Notes: generated by a model not told the origin, from the letters alone. Numbered from the stretch's first letter, positions 45,619 to 59,300 are shown. The stretch: DNA of 64,000 nucleotides from Astrocystis sublimbata (GCA_022453515.1 JAJNNY010000012.1:558001-622000), one strand, 5' to 3'. Numbers and translations are program-made.

Positions 45619-47720
45619 ATGTCGGCGAGCAAAAGCCTATCGGCTCGGTTTTCAAAGCTACTCCATCGGAGTTCGAAGCACCGAGATACCAAGGCCGATA
45701 GCGAAGCGATTGGTAGCCTATGTGATATTTGCAGGACAATTGGATTGGACGATGATGGAGGTGAGCGTAAGGCAGTGTTCAGTCTCGGATTCCTTGGCGA
45801 CATTGAGCGACGATCTTCCACATGCCCTTTTTGCAGACTCGTTTGGGACTCGATGCATGATGATCGCATCGTTCATATGCAGCCAGTTGACCATTACAAC
45901 ACTCATGAGGTGCGCGTCTATCGACAGGGTCCGAAGGGATTCACTATCCAACCTTTACCGTCATATTCCAGGGTACTCTTCGACTCAGAAATAAAGAACT
46001 TTGAGCAGGTGACCGCTTGTCGGCAATTCGACTTCGAAACGATCAAGAGCTGGCTCAGGACTTGTGACGTCGAGCACCAGAAATGTAGGCCGAATGAAGG
46101 GCCGTTTAAGGCCGACCTGAGCTTCTTTCGTTGCATCGATGTGGAAGACATGTGTATTCGGCCGGTGTCCATCACAACTCAGTATGTCGCCCTGAGTTAC
46201 AAATGGGGCGATTGCCAGCCGTTCCTTCTCCTCAAGCCCAACAAAGAGGGCCTTTTTGCCAAGGATGGCATTAGACGGAATTGGGAGTCGATTCCCAAGA
46301 CTATTCGGGATTCGGTCGACTTCGTCCGCAACGTGGGCTGTCGATTCATCTGGATCGACCAGCTGTGCTTGATACAAGACGATGATGACGACAGGGGCAC
46401 GGGTATCAGTGCCATGGACCTTGTGTATGAGCAGGCATATTTCACAATTGTGGCTGGAAGCGGTACCGACGCGGACTCCGGATTGCCTGGTGTGAGAGAG
46501 GGAACACGCTCATCATCGAGCCAGATCACGAGTGAGGTTCTGCCAGATATCCGCCTTGTACTTCGTCATACAATGCAAGATATTGTCACGAAATCCGAAT
46601 ACCATCATAGAGGGTGGACGTAGGTCTCACTGGTATTCTCATATGTATTACAGACTTGGGCTGATGTCTCGACAGCTTTCAAGAGTATTATCTCTCGCGA
46701 AGGAAGATAATCTTTATAGATGATACAATTTACTTCCAATGCCACGAGAAATGTTGGCAGGAGTTGGAAGACGGTCTCCGTGTCCGACCGGACCCGACTA
46801 CTGAACAGGGTCAGGCCCTACACAAGCCGAGCGGCGATGTATACCATCTCTTGGGGCAGCTACTCAACAAATACACAACCCGCGAGCTAAAGATGCCTGG
46901 AGACTATGTCTTCGCCATGGCAGGCGTCTGTCGGCGGTTGGCCGATTACGCAGACTGCAGTCTCCTCTATGGGATACCCGTCCCGGCCCTTGATTGGTTC
47001 CTCTTGTTCTACCCGAACAAGGACGGTTTTAGACGTCGAGACGTTTTCCCAAGCTGGGCTTGGTCAGGCTGGTACGGCCAGGTGTACTACAACCCTGGTT
47101 CCGGCAACGTAACCAAATGGATAGCGAATAGCACGTGGATTAAATGGCATAGACGGGAGCCCTCTGGTGAGTTATCAGCTGTCTGGGATCAGGCCGAGGA
47201 CCGATCTTCAAGAGCCGAGGAGCTCTTTGGGCAGATGTGCGACGTGTCACGGACCGAACCCTCGACGGCCTCTCCGGGCGAACCAACCGAGAGGCAATAC
47301 ACGATCTTGCAGTTCTGGACCATGTCTGCGAATTTCGCACTGCGCACTATTGGCCAAGAAGAGGGAGAGAAACTGATGTGGTCGTACGGGTTGTACTGGA
47401 CACCCACAACCCACGAAGTGATGGATGATAATGGGACTCACTGCGGTTTCGTGACGCTGGACGAACCAACATCAAATAGCGAGTTGGAAAAGAGTGCAGA
47501 GTTTATACTTCTCTCCTCATCCGCAGAGAAGTCCCAGGGCGCAACCAGCAGGACTTCTACTAGCGAAGCGACAGATGTAAAGGGGCGCTTCTTCTGGGTG
47601 TTGATGATTAGGTGGGCACACGGCGTGGCTGAGCGAAAGGGTATAGGAAAGATTCATCGCGAGGCTCTCGCATCTGCTCTCGCTCCTGGTGTCTCGTGGA
47701 AGGAGATCAAGCTGGCTTGA
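45619..47720 (+). CDS. Heterokaryon-incompatibility (HET) domain protein
   Basis: Exons are 45619-46619 and 46676-47720, giving 681 aa. The N-terminus has the Cys pairs often seen ahead of HET domains (LCDICRT, TCPFCRLVWDSM). The HET domain spans about residues 189-340: YVALSYKWGD, IPKTIRDSVDFVRNVGCRFIWIDQLCL, AMDLVYEQAYFTIVAGSG, and HHRGWTFQEYYLS, whose last part is created by the splice. The C-terminal half is a poorly conserved region common to this class (GDYVFAMAGVCRRL, DVFPSWAWSGW). Many HET proteins trigger cell death on non-self recognition, but most, including this one, have no known partner. There is no NACHT, ankyrin or prion-like segment. A stop just beyond the donor would truncate unspliced product. 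Confidence 0.92.
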
Positions 47721-48529
47721 AAGTTAGTCGCTGACAAGGATATAAGACGTCCCCGCAATGACATGTTCTGCCTGCGATGGCGATGGCTGGATGACGTGAG
47801 ATGTGAAGCTCAACCAGTTACCACCCCTATAAGTGTCTGGGTGAACTTATACGGTATAGGTATACATCTATGCTGTAAGGTCGCCGAGTGATGACGACGA
47901 CGATGCCCGTATTGAGGTCGTGACCGTGACCCGCTTGAAGCTTGAAGGTTACCTATCGTAGCTATGTACATACTAAGTAAGTTTAGGTAATTTCAGATGG
48001 CACAAGACCTCTGGTGCCATTACTCAGCGCTTATGGCTGGAAAGGTCAGCCCCAATTCCAGCCCTTTGGCAGACTCCAGAGGCTCCTTTCTCCACTCCCT
48101 CCTCAGGTCGCCGACAGGAGGAGCACTGCTGCAGCGCAGTTGGAGCACGCGCCAAGCAGCAACCATCGTATCGCTAATGATTTCGAAACACTTTGAAATC
48201 AATCTTTTGCGCGCGTATCCGGGGTTTCACTGAATTGGCCTCCAAATTAGCATCAGCAACGCCGACCGCCAATTGCGGAATGCTTTCGAACACGTATACT
48301 TTGGTCTGCTATACTTCGGTCTCCAATTAACACACGTATATATCTAGTTGTCTATACCTAGTCCCTCTACCCAGCTCCTCCTATACGCGCGACTGGGTTG
48401 GACCCGTGGGCTTTCAGGCTCAGCAAGCAACAAGCGCGCGTGGCCTGGGTGCAAATCCATGCGCGACGCCGCCGCCGGCTCCGACTGCACTAGCGACGAT
48501 GTTGTTGGACCGCGCCGTTGCTATCCACG
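47721..48529. promoter_or_regulatory. Spacer upstream of the BTB gene
   Basis: About 0.8 kb between two genes on the same strand. No ORF is credible. Confidence 0.5.
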
Positions 48530-50268
48530 ATGAGCCAGTCAAACTCGGGTGAGCCCGAGGCGGGTCGCACCGCCTTGCATCTTCCGCCCGCCAATCCACA
48601 GCTCATTTCCAAGATCCCCAATATCTTGCCCCATGAGCGTGTCTTTCCCGTTCAGATAGGGACCGAGCTGTTCAAGCTCTCCGGAGCTTCTATCTCGTCA
48701 GACGGTGCGTGACGCTCAACATGCGCTCAACATGTCCATTGAGTCTTTATCCATCCCCTGTTCCATTTCTCATGTGCACTCCAATACCAGCGAGCGCCAG
48801 TTGCCCTGATTGCGCCGGGGATAGTTGAGACAGGGGGTTATGGATATTTATGAACCAACAGCCCCAATTCATAACGAGCTCTAGCATTCTTCGTGCGACG
48901 ACATAACCACTGACCTGTCTGCTAGCACCCTCATATTTCTCGCAATACTTCTTGTGCCAGATCAAGAGAGCTCAGGAATCTGGCGAGGACCTCTCAACTG
49001 CCATTCGTACGCTTTATATCGACAGAGATCCCGTCACTTTTCGAGACATTGCCCTCCACCTGCAAGGTTATCATATCACCCCGACTGATGGCACGCACTT
49101 TGTGCGGCTCTTCGCTGATGCGCAGTTCTACACCCTACCCAAGCTGATGTCTCGGCTTTATGAGGAGTCAATATTCATCTCCATAGGGCACCGCGAGTTT
49201 CAGATCCCTCGGGACCTATTTGACGGCCCTGGGAACTCCCCAAATTTCTTCTCTCTGGGATTTGGCCTCTTCTTCACGACGCCGAAGGACCTGTACCCAG
49301 GCCTGGATCGAAATGATCTGATCAGGCCCCCCTCTATCATGCCGCCATCGGTGGCTGGCCGTTCTGCCGATATATTTGCCGAACTTTTACAGCTTCTGCG
49401 AGGCTACCCCATACATATCCGTGACGAGGAGCACCGAACATCACTCCTACAAGATTGCCGATACTTCAATTTCAAAGCTCTGGAGCAGAAGTTGCTGCCC
49501 CACAACATCAGTTTCAACCAAGCCCGTAGGAAACATGAGATTCTGATGCGTGTCGAAGACATCTTTAAGTCAGGCATCTCCGTAGTTAGTGATAACAGTG
49601 ACCTTAGCGGCAACAGTGCTGGTGGTCTGTATTCGGGATGGGTCAACTACATGCGGCCGTTCGAGGACGACAAGCAGCGGGAACTTGTCCTGGAAATCGG
49701 AGGGGAGGCCACCAAGCTGCACATGCACCTAATGCGTGCGGAACTCTTCGGCCATGTCAAAACCCGAATTGCGCGGTTATTCGAAGTCATCGCGACGAAG
49801 TTGAACTTGCCCACTACGCAGCCATTAGGATTACTCATGGCTTCAGGAGGCGCCGATAGCCAGCCCCCCACCCCGGGGAATACGAACCTGAGCGAAAACC
49901 TCATTCGCGTCTCCCTCGACCCCGAAGCCCACATCATGCTCGACGGGAAACCTTACGTACATGAGACAGATATGGAGGAGCTGACGAGCACAATGTCTAC
50001 TTCCTCATCCATTGGCATGGGTGGAGGGCAAAACTCGCCGGCGATGAGCGCGGCCACGTCTCTCGGTCCGGTGCGAAAGAGAAGGCGGGTTGACTCGGGT
50101 GGACATGCAACCGAGGAATGGGTGGTCCGCACAGGACAATGGAGACTACGCATACAGGGCTCGAGACATGGGAAGAGTTCTGTTGAATGTGTGCTTGTCG
50201 CGGTTAAGATCGACGCGTACAGCGTAGAACAAACTCGCAATGCTCGGCGTGGATTTTTGTCAGGGTGA
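48530..50268 (+). CDS. BTB/POZ (KCTD T1-like) domain protein
   Basis: Exons are 48530-48704 and 48926-50268, giving 505 aa. The T1-type BTB domain begins at about residue 35 (HERVFPVQIGTELFKLSGAS), is completed across the intron (APSYFSQYFLCQI), and continues through DRDPVTFRDIALHLQGYHI and FVRLFADAQFYTLPKLMSRLYE. A second, similar beta-strand module follows (IFISIGHREFQIPRDLF...LLQLLRGYPIH), so the protein may hold two BTB-like units. The C-terminal half is unfamiliar, with a Ser/Gly-rich linker and the basic patch VRKRRRVD, a possible nuclear signal. Proteins of this type often bridge substrates to cullin-3 ligases or oligomerise; the role here is unknown. The ATG at 48530 was chosen as the first in frame. 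Confidence 0.85.
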
Positions 50269-50878
50269 TGTTGATGTTCGCAGAAAAGGGAGCAGACCAT
50301 TGATAACCTTACTATTATAATGCAACCATAAACTCATATTTTCAGCATATCATGTTTAGCTCTAAGCAGGATGTGTATTGTACTAGCAATCTTATATTGT
50401 ATGTATATGTGCAGTTCGATGTTCCATACTTGTATACTTACATCGCAATTCCAGTGACCTAGCAGCACACAAGTATGTCATGTTGATTGATTGGGGTCAG
50501 TGACCATTGGCGAGCGGAAACAAGCAAAACTTATCTCAGAGCTGCGATTGTAGTAGCAGTAGCATTGTATAACGTATTGAGGACCTGGGTGCTCTTCTGT
50601 CTTTGCTACTTTCCGTTTATACTATTAATACTACTGCCCGAGGGCTCCAATTTTCCAACAAAGAAGCTATCTCCAACGCCTTCATTGGGGTTTAAGTGGA
50701 CAGTCATGACGTCGAGCGTGTACACGTAGCTATGCCACCCACATTTTCATAACTCGAAAACAAGTGTACCGACCTTAGGTAGGTATGTAATGCAGCAAGA
50801 TCAACTTCACTTTTGTTATAGCGTGCTACCCAACCATCTTGACAAAATTCGACCAGAGCTTGAACTAAATTAGTCAGT
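50269..50878. promoter_or_regulatory. Spacer upstream of the alcohol dehydrogenase gene
   Basis: About 0.6 kb, AT-rich, with a TTAGGTAGGTATG motif at about 50775-50788. Only one 80-codon ORF without features is seen. Confidence 0.5.
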
Positions 50879-52133
50879 ATGGCAACGTCTCCGGAAGCAC
50901 TCCCATCGGAGATGCGTGCACTTCGCGTCACAAAGTTCAACGCTCCCTACGAGCTATGTACAATCCCAGTTCCTAAACCGGGGCCTCACGATTTACTCGT
51001 AAAGGTGGCGGTGGCGAGCTACTGTCACACAGACAGCATGGTGCACGGAGGCTCCTTCAAATCCAAACTACCACAGACATTTTCCCATGAAGGGTCAGGA
51101 ACTGTTGTAGCCGTGGGCGACAAGGCGTCTTCGTTTGGTATAGGCGATCGTGTTATGTGCGGTGTGCCACTGCATCCGTGCGGCGAGTGTGAGGATTGCA
51201 CAGGCCCCGTTGAGAGCTATCGCCAGTACTGCACGCAGATTACGGGCAACGTTGGTGTCACCACAGACGGTTGTGCTGCGGAATTCGTTATCGTGGACGC
51301 CAGGACGACAACGAAAATACCCGACTCTATCAGCTTTCTGTCTGCGGCCCCATTGGCGTGTGCGGGACGGACGGTCTACCGCGCGTGAGTACTTTCATCT
51401 AGGCGTTCTCGTTTTGCCTAGACGGCTCTCGGGCATCTGTAACCTTCACTGAACTCAAGAGAATACTCCTAATTCCTCAGTCCTTAGCTTACCTTACCTG
51501 TGTGACATGTGACATTCTGACCTCGACTATTATAGTATACGCCAGACTGAGCTTAGCCCGGGACAATGGCTTGCGATAGTGGGATCTGGCGGCGGGCTGG
51601 GGCATCTCGGGATCCAGTTCGCGCGGGCAATGGGGCTCAGAGTCGTAGCGGTCGATGCCCGAGACGATGGGCTAGCCTTATCCAAAAATTACGGCGCAGA
51701 TTTTGTTGTGAATGCCGCAAGGGAGAAGGCGGAGGTTGTCAAAGAGGTGCAATCCGTCACGGGCGGGAAAGGCGTCGATAGCGCCGTGGTGCTCGCAGAC
51801 CACGCCGAGGCCCTCGCTGCCGCCATCACCAGAATGCATGGCACGCTCGTGCAAGTTGCTCAGCCAGAGACCATCAGCGTTCCGTTCGCCGAGATCATCT
51901 TTCGCGATATCAAGATCAAGGGGACTCTGATCTGCTCGCCGCTCGAGAGCGAGGAGATGCTGCGGTGCGTTGCGGAGCACGGCGTCACGGTCCGCACCAA
52001 TCCTTTCCAGGGCTTGGATAGGATCGAGGAGCTGCTGGGCTTGGTACGTAGTGGGAAACTACGGGGCAAAGCCTTGCTTGTTGTCGACCCTGAACAAATT
52101 GAGGCGGAGAAGAGGCTTGGGGTTAAGTTCTAG
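50879..52133 (+). CDS. Zinc-dependent alcohol dehydrogenase (medium-chain, ADH1-like)
   Basis: Exons are 50879-51384 and 51536-52133, giving 367 aa. Catalytic-zinc ligands are Cys49, His70 and Cys161. The structural-zinc cluster is Cys101, Cys104, Cys107 and Cys118 in HPCGECEDC...QYC. The Rossmann motif is VGSGGGLGHLG, and the acidic residue in VVAVDARD suggests NAD preference. His50-Thr51-Asp52 next to Cys49 is normal for yeast-type enzymes. The family interconverts primary alcohols and aldehydes in the cytosol. The usual GHE around the second zinc ligand is SHE here, a small change that keeps His70. Length and layout match tetrameric fungal ADHs; the substrate is not predictable from the sequence. 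Confidence 0.92.
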
Positions 52134-54298
52134 AGTGCACTACATCGTAGCTGGCCGGCAGAGTGCCGGTAAGCGGCTAGTGTGATGCTATTATTGGGAA
52201 CGAGGCCGCGGTTCGCATGATCAGGGCTGACATGGATGATGAGATCGTGAGCCTTGACGATGAATCCTATAAACTTGAAACTTGGTGATCTTATGCAATA
52301 TATCCATTCGTGGCTCGTTGACTCGATTGTAATTGTGCTGAACCTTTGTCTCCGATTGATCGACTCCTGGCATTGGTCGTCATCCTGTGTAATTGCCTTT
52401 TTATCGATGTCTCTAACGGTGTCCTTCCGAGCACGCAGCAGGTAATTGTTCCGAACATTGTTGTTGTGATTGGAACCCCGGCCCATGCAAAGGCGCAGCA
52501 GGGGTTGGTGAGCTTGGCTGTATTTGAGGCATCTTAGCGCTTAGGCGCGCGTATATTCCCCTTGAAGTTCTAAGTATGCTCGTCAATGATGTCAGCTTGC
52601 TCTATTCAGTGCAAAGAACCGCAATTATCAAAACCATGAGTAAATGTGCCAGCGTCTGGGCATTTCGGTTCTGGAACCTTCAACGCCGCCAGTATCAGCT
52701 CAAGAAAAGTACCTGCAGTCTGCCTAAGATGGTGGGATCGTCGACAACTGATGAACAGGGCGTTCATCGTGAAGCGAAACTCCGCTCGGGGAGTCCGCGA
52801 GTGCTATGGTACGATGCTAAAGCAAACGCCGAGGCAAGCTCGGCAAGAACGCCGCTCGGGTCGCTATTCTCGACTCGTCGACTCGACTATCATCACACTA
52901 AGAGCCTCATGACGCTAAGAAAAAGCACCTAACCTTTAGAGTAATACAGCTTCTTGGCAAACGCCCCTATGCTGATGCTCATTTGCTGCGAGGGGCTAGG
53001 ACATTCTGCACTTGAGAGCATGCGAGATGTACGGCAAGCGAGACGGTGTGTGCTTACGACTTATGTAAGGGGGGCCACCAATCACCACGCCCGCCAATGT
53101 GTTAGTCACTTTTGTAGACGAAGCTTCCAAGGAAGTTACGAGACCACGGACACACATAGAGTATGATCGCATTACGGTCACTAGGGAAAGTCAACACATC
53201 GTCTACTTCGTTCACTAGCCAATGTTCAACTTGAAAGAGGGCTGCGGTAATAGCTGTTAGCCAGATCCAGATTTGAAGAGGTTTCTAGGGGGGGGGGGTT
53301 TTGTAATCCACCAGTACCAAGGGACGACTGCCACAAGATACAAAGATTGCTTGATTATATTATCCACTTCCGCCCTACAGGGTGCGCACCTGGAGAAGCA
53401 GCTAGATGTGAACTTGGTTGGCTTTCTTACCTACAACTATACTCACGCTTAAAATTCCACTCTCCTGTTTTTTGGTCACTACTACTGGCAACGCTGCCTC
53501 AGGTCAAGTACTGTATGTACACTGTTATATGAACAGCGTTGAAATCCAGATACTTGCACAATTGCGTTTTCTGCGTATTGTTAGTCAAGTTGAAACAACA
53601 TGAATTTCGAAGCGTGGAATAGAGCATCAGGCTATGCCGGCACGATAGTGGGAATATTTCCCCTCAAAGAACAGCCCAACCTAGCAAGGACGTCATTAGT
53701 TACTTCATTAGCTTACACATAGTCAAAGGAGTGCCGTGTCGCCGTGTTGATCACCGAGGCCGCTAGTAGTAACTATAATATCTTCCAGGCATGATGAATT
53801 CCACCATTCACACAAGCTACCCGATCTGGAAAGAAGAGAGTCACATTTTTGTCCGATGAGTTTAGCTAGCATAGCTTGCCAAGTGTTTATGCTGCGTTGT
53901 TAGCTTTGAGCCTCCGAGACTAGGGATGAGCGAGTTGAGTGACTGCATTAAGGCCTTCTTCATATGGCCAGGCATAGGTATGGCTCCATCAGCCACCGCT
54001 CACACAGCCTTGTGGGGCCAGTATCTTGTGTCTATCATCATTCCTTTTCTCTTGGCTTTTCGAGCAAAACACCGGACTTCGAAACTATATTTGGTAATCT
54101 TTGATTTGTGCTCCACCATGGCTCCGCAGGAGTATGGCACGGCAGTCGTGCCACAGATATGGGCTTGGGCTTCGGATTCGAAGAAGTCGAGTATATGGAA
54201 TTGTATAATAAGATGGAGTCCGCACGTCTCAAGCATAATGTTTTAGGGACTTCTACACAGGTTCATTCTTCCCACACAGCTACCATCCGACATCCAAG
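52134..54298. other. 2.2-kb spacer between ADH and fungalysin genes
   Basis: ORFs of about 100-118 codons at 52576-52932 and 53926-54246 (plus) have no recognisable domain and poor codon character, so I do not call genes. A run of eleven G occurs at 53288-53298. The last part should contain the fungalysin promoter. Confidence 0.5.
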
Positions 54299-56328
54299 AT
54301 GCGATCTTCCCTGGTTTACGGCCTCCTTGGCGCCTCGATGCTGGCTGATGCCCACCCATCGGCCAAGCCTCACAACAGTGTTCAGCGCAGCACCGTTGAT
54401 CTGAACTCGTTCCGGATGAACACAAACTCTCAATACGTCAACCACAAGTCATCCAAGGCCGATAAATCGCTCCAGCTTTTGAAGCGTTCGACCTACGTCG
54501 AAACTGCCACCGAGCTTGTCAAGAAAGTCGTTCCCGATGCCGACTTTCGTATGGTGGACGACCATTATGTTGGCCAGAATGGGGTCGCTCATGTCTACTT
54601 CCGCCAGACTGTCAACGGCCTCGATGTTGGCAATGCTAACTTCAACGTCAACGTGAGTGATCCACGAATTGATCATAAACACAAACGCTCATTAGATACA
54701 GATCAATCCCGACGGCAGCATCATGTCCTACGGACATTCTTTCTATACCGGAAAGATCCCGAAAGTGAACCCCCTTCAGAAGCGGTCCTACTCCAGCCCA
54801 GTTGACGCCCTTATTGGAGTGGCAAAGACCCTTGGACTCCCAATGGTCATGTCTGGCAAGTCGGTGGTGGTGGAGCCGATGGATGGGCTTGAGGCGTTCG
54901 TCCTCAAAGGCACTAAAGGTGCCGTGAGTGACCCTACCGCTCGCCTGACATACCTGGCCAAGCCGGACGGAGACCTCGCCTTAACGTGGAAGGTTGAGAC
55001 AAACCTACACACTAGCTGGCTTCACTCCTACGTAGACGCAACGAAGTCTAGTCAAGTCTACGGCATAATCGATTGGGTGTGGTCGGCGACTTATAAGGCT
55101 TTGTAAGTGAATATCCAACCCCGAATGTCATCATGCACAAATGACTAACCTGCAACCAAGCCCGTGGTCCGTAGATGATCCTACCAAAGGCAAGCGCCAG
55201 GTTATCGCTGACCCTTGGGATCTGGAGGCTTCTCCCTTTGGCTGGCAATCGGACGGCGAAAATAATTACACCGAGCCCACCGGCAACAACGCCGTAGCTG
55301 TACAGGACTACTCTGGCGAGACTACCAACCTGTATCAGCCTACCAGCGAAAAGATGGAGTTTGAGTATCCTCTGCATCTCAACGAGAGCGACCCAAACGC
55401 ATACAGGGACGCATCCATTACCCAGCTTTTCTACACAGCCAACTTCTACCACGATGTACTCTACGAGCTAGGTTTCAACGAGGAGGCCGGCAATTTCCAG
55501 TTCAACAACAACGGCAAGGGCGGTGTCGAAGGAGATCAAGTCATTTTGTCTACACAGGACACTTACGACACCAACAATGCGCTTTTCATCCCGCCCCCCG
55601 ATGGACAAAACGGCATTATGCTGATGCTGCTTTGGACTGAGTCAAACCCTCGACGGGATTGCGCTTTCGAGAAAGACGTTGTTGTGCACGAGTACACTCA
55701 CGGTCTCTCGACTCGTCTGACCGGAGGCCCCGCAAACTCGGACTGTCTGGACTCGGGAGAGGCTGCGGGCATGGGAGAGGGCTGGAGTGACTTCTACGCC
55801 ATCGCCAATGCGCTCAAGGACGAGTGGACGAGAAACACCAACGTACCTCTCGGGTCCTGGGTTTTCAACGACGCGAACGGACTCCGCAGTGTCCCCTACA
55901 CGAGCAACATGACTGCCAACCCAAACACGTACGCCACACTGAACGGCCTCGGCGAAGAGCACGACATCGGCGAGACCTGGACGACTGTGCTGTGGGAGGT
56001 TATGTGGAACCTGGTCGACAAGCACGGCCGCAACAAGGGACCTAAACCCGTCCTCGTGAACGGCATCCCCAACGACGGCAACTTCCTTGCTCAGAAGATC
56101 GTCATGGACGGAATGGCTCTGCAGCCTTGCAACCCCAACTTTGTCTCGGCTCGTGACGCTATCATTGACGCTGACGAGGCCCTCACTGGCGGCGACAACG
56201 CTTGCGAGATCTGGAAGGCCTTCGCTAAGCGTGGCCTCGGCGAGGACGCAGAGTATGACCCTAATGAGAGAAAGACCAGCTTCAAGGTTCCGGAGGGAGT
56301 TTGCTCACAGTATACTGTGCTGTACTAG
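54299..56328 (+). CDS. Secreted fungalysin metallopeptidase (M36)
   Basis: Exons are 54299-54652, 54702-55102 and 55161-56328, giving 640 aa. A signal peptide ends near ADAHPSA. A propeptide with the FTP-type module ([31 protein letters not shown]) precedes the mature enzyme, which starts around residue 245. The zinc site is HEYTH (428-432) with Glu458 in GMGEGWSDF as third ligand, and Glu429 as general base. Introns fall at the conserved FNVN|INPDG and YKAF|PWSVDDP joins. Fungalysins are extracellular elastinolytic or general endopeptidases used to break down external protein; in some species they also act on host proteins such as plant chitinases. The full length matches the family. Confidence 0.95.
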
Positions 56329-59300
56329 ATCGATCCGTTGGAGCGAGGAATGCAGTAAGCGCTTCGTGTACATTTTGTTGTTCGATATTTCGAACCAGTA
56401 TATAGCCAATAGTATCCGATGTATATGGAATGATAATTATACCCACTTACCTTACTTTGGTAGACTCAACTTGTTTGTGAAATTCTGGGAGAGGATTAAG
56501 CTCTTGCTCGGCTTGTATATGATCACCCCGCCATTTGGACCACAACATAAGAAAAGTGCTCTGGGCTGCCGATCTCAGACCTGCTGGCATTCCTAGCGAC
56601 CATTTCACTTGAAGTTGAAACATGGGAAACTATCCATTTGATTTCGTCTCGGCTCGGCTTCATCATAAGGACTACAGTCACTGTGATATGCGGTGCTCTC
56701 ACTACACCACGTGATAGTATTAGCCATGGAAGACGCATGTCTTTCCTCCATCATGACCGCCACATACATTGAGCTAGGGACATGGATGAATGGCAGTTTC
56801 ACAGACTCCCTTACGTGGCTAACATACACTGGTGTTGGTGATGAGAACATGGCTCCAAAGGCAAACGGTAATAATACGCCAAGGACGTTGTGCTTGTGGC
56901 GTATTCTATCGACCATACAAACTTTGGCGCGCGTGTTGTATTTGGGCTTGAAAAGCCCCAGGCTTTTTCTTTGATTGAAATGCAATGTGATGGGTGCAGT
57001 GCGCAAACAATTTACGACTAATTGAACAATCCCTTGTTCGTCGGTGGCGATCGATAGCCAACTACCACTATACGATGATACTCTTCTAGCTCCCAGCGAG
57101 ATTCAGCTACTTTGTGTGTTGACAGTTGCTTATCCTTAAGCAAGTCCTCATGCGTGCTGCCTCGGTATACGGAGAAATCCGTTGATAGGCGTTGAACTGT
57201 TCTCTATAAATCATCTACTACTCCAATGTTGAGTAAGCACAAAACTCACACACTGGATGCCTGCAAACAGTGGGAGGTAAATACCCGAACCTATCGCGCG
57301 AAGAGGCCGATGGAGAACTTTCTGGGCCGAGCACCCACACATGCACACATGTAAATCTGGTACAGTTCTTCATACTACTCCAGAACAGGGACTGACCCGT
57401 TGTGCGGATGCAATACTACCTTGTCCTGGTGAACGTCGAGCGCTGATTGGTGGTGCATTTCATTACATGCTACATTCCAATATGCACGCCATCTCCATGT
57501 TCGGGATGTGATAGAACACCACCATTGGCGATGCAGCGAATCCCGGACAACGTTGCGCCGACAACCACCCGATCGACCGGCCTGTGCCGTGCGAAAGATA
57601 GCACCGAAACCCAGAAGACGCTTGTTTGGTTTGATTAATTGAGCTGGAATTGGGTGTTGGAGCTGTGCTGTGCTGTGCCGAGACGATGGCGATTCATTTG
57701 AGGTTGCGCGGTGAACTTGGCCTTTCCGCATTGGCCAGGGCGCATAAAGAGCCTGCAGGAGATTGGCATCTCGCATACTTACTATCAACCCAGATAGCGA
57801 CCAAAACGGGCGGCATGACATGACTGAGGTCGCATTATATGTCTGAATGGCGACTGAAGATGCGATGCAACGCAACAGTCCCAATATAGTGTGAGCCGCG
57901 AGGCTAATGCTGGTGGTTGGTCACATTGATCCGTGCTGACGGCTTACAGCCATCATACCGCGCAAGATGATTTGACGTGGAGAATGCGGTGAGTGAGAGT
58001 GTGGTTGCAGTAAAGGATGTATGTATGTTGCCATTTGACTTCTTGATGACTTCTCCATGACTGACTTGCACATGAACAGCTAAGTCCAGTTCTTCTATAG
58101 ATAGCACTTTGGCACACGCGTTGCGACCAGGACCGATTAGCCCGATCATCATCATTATCATTAATCCGCGTCAAGGTCTCGAACCCAGACGAAACCCAGA
58201 TGACGAAATCATGCACGCGAAACAGACCATGATCGTTCTCCGCGGGAATATTGACCTGTCTCCTTCGTGGAAGGCTACTTGATGATCATGCAACCCTGGA
58301 TTCAGCAATGAAGCAGAAATGATGCAATGATGCAATGTTGCGCCAGGCATCCAGGAACTTCGACCTGGAGAGCAGAGCAAGGCAAGGCAAGGCCTGGGGG
58401 TGTCGTGAAGGGAAAAAGAAGGGGGCAGAGGGGCACAGGGGTTGGGTGGGCTGGTACCTAGGTACAGCGGTAGTGGTACCCACAGGGCAGACAGTCCAGA
58501 GACGCGGCGCGGCAATTGGAACCTTTTGAGTCTGTGGCAACCCCAACCGAGACCGAAATTGCGAACTGGTCGCTTGATTTAGTATAGCACGCAAAACCAC
58601 GTGCATTGCACTAGATCAGCTCTAGGTGGAGGACCCATCCGGGCACTCTAGTTAGTGTCTGCAAGTACGTGATAGAGATTCTACGTACGGGCACATACTT
58701 TTATGTTCCAGCGTGATAAGTACGGACGGAGTATGTTACTAAGTAGTAGAATTCTTGCTATGTTTGATAGCCGGTGGATTCAGAACAAGATGAGGTGTTC
58801 TAGTCGGATCTTTACACGAAACGTTTCCGCGGGCACCAAGCCTTCGGGTCGAGGTGTATCCCGATTCTGCGATACTGGGAGCTACTCTATCCATTCAGCA
58901 CTTTACTAGTCTTTTTAGTACCGGATCTATTGGATATCTACGAGGTGCTAGCAGTCGCCTGCTGAAACTACTGTACACCAGGCACATAATTCCAAGACTA
59001 CCTACCCCTTTACTGAGTACTTGTTGCGCATAGTCTGATGCCACTTACACCTTCTTACCAGCACAAGTGAGAGGAATCTGTCGACATCGATTAGTGTGAA
59101 TACAAACAAACCATCTCTCCTTCCTTCTAACGGGGACACGAGTAGTTATAAGTTAAGCTAGGTTTACTGACTCGGTGCTACCATTTCTGGTGTTCTAGAA
59201 GGCATGCGAAGTCCATAGAGACAGGCCCATGACAAGTTGTCGCACAGATCGTTTTCTCTCAGCCACCCTGCTACCTTATTCAGTATGGGGCTGGTTATCA

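Noticed and set aside
52576..52932. 118-codon plus-strand ORF between ADH and fungalysin genes
   Set aside because: No recognisable domain or signal peptide, and overlapping ORFs in another frame are equally good.
57375..57884. 169-codon minus-strand ORF in the spacer upstream of LTE1
   Set aside because: Starts without a supported ATG, shows no domain and has no splice-consistent neighbours.
58150..58195. tRNA-like T-loop word (GGTTCGAGACC on the minus strand)
   Set aside because: The stem around the loop pairs poorly and no A-box or acceptor stem lies at the right distance.
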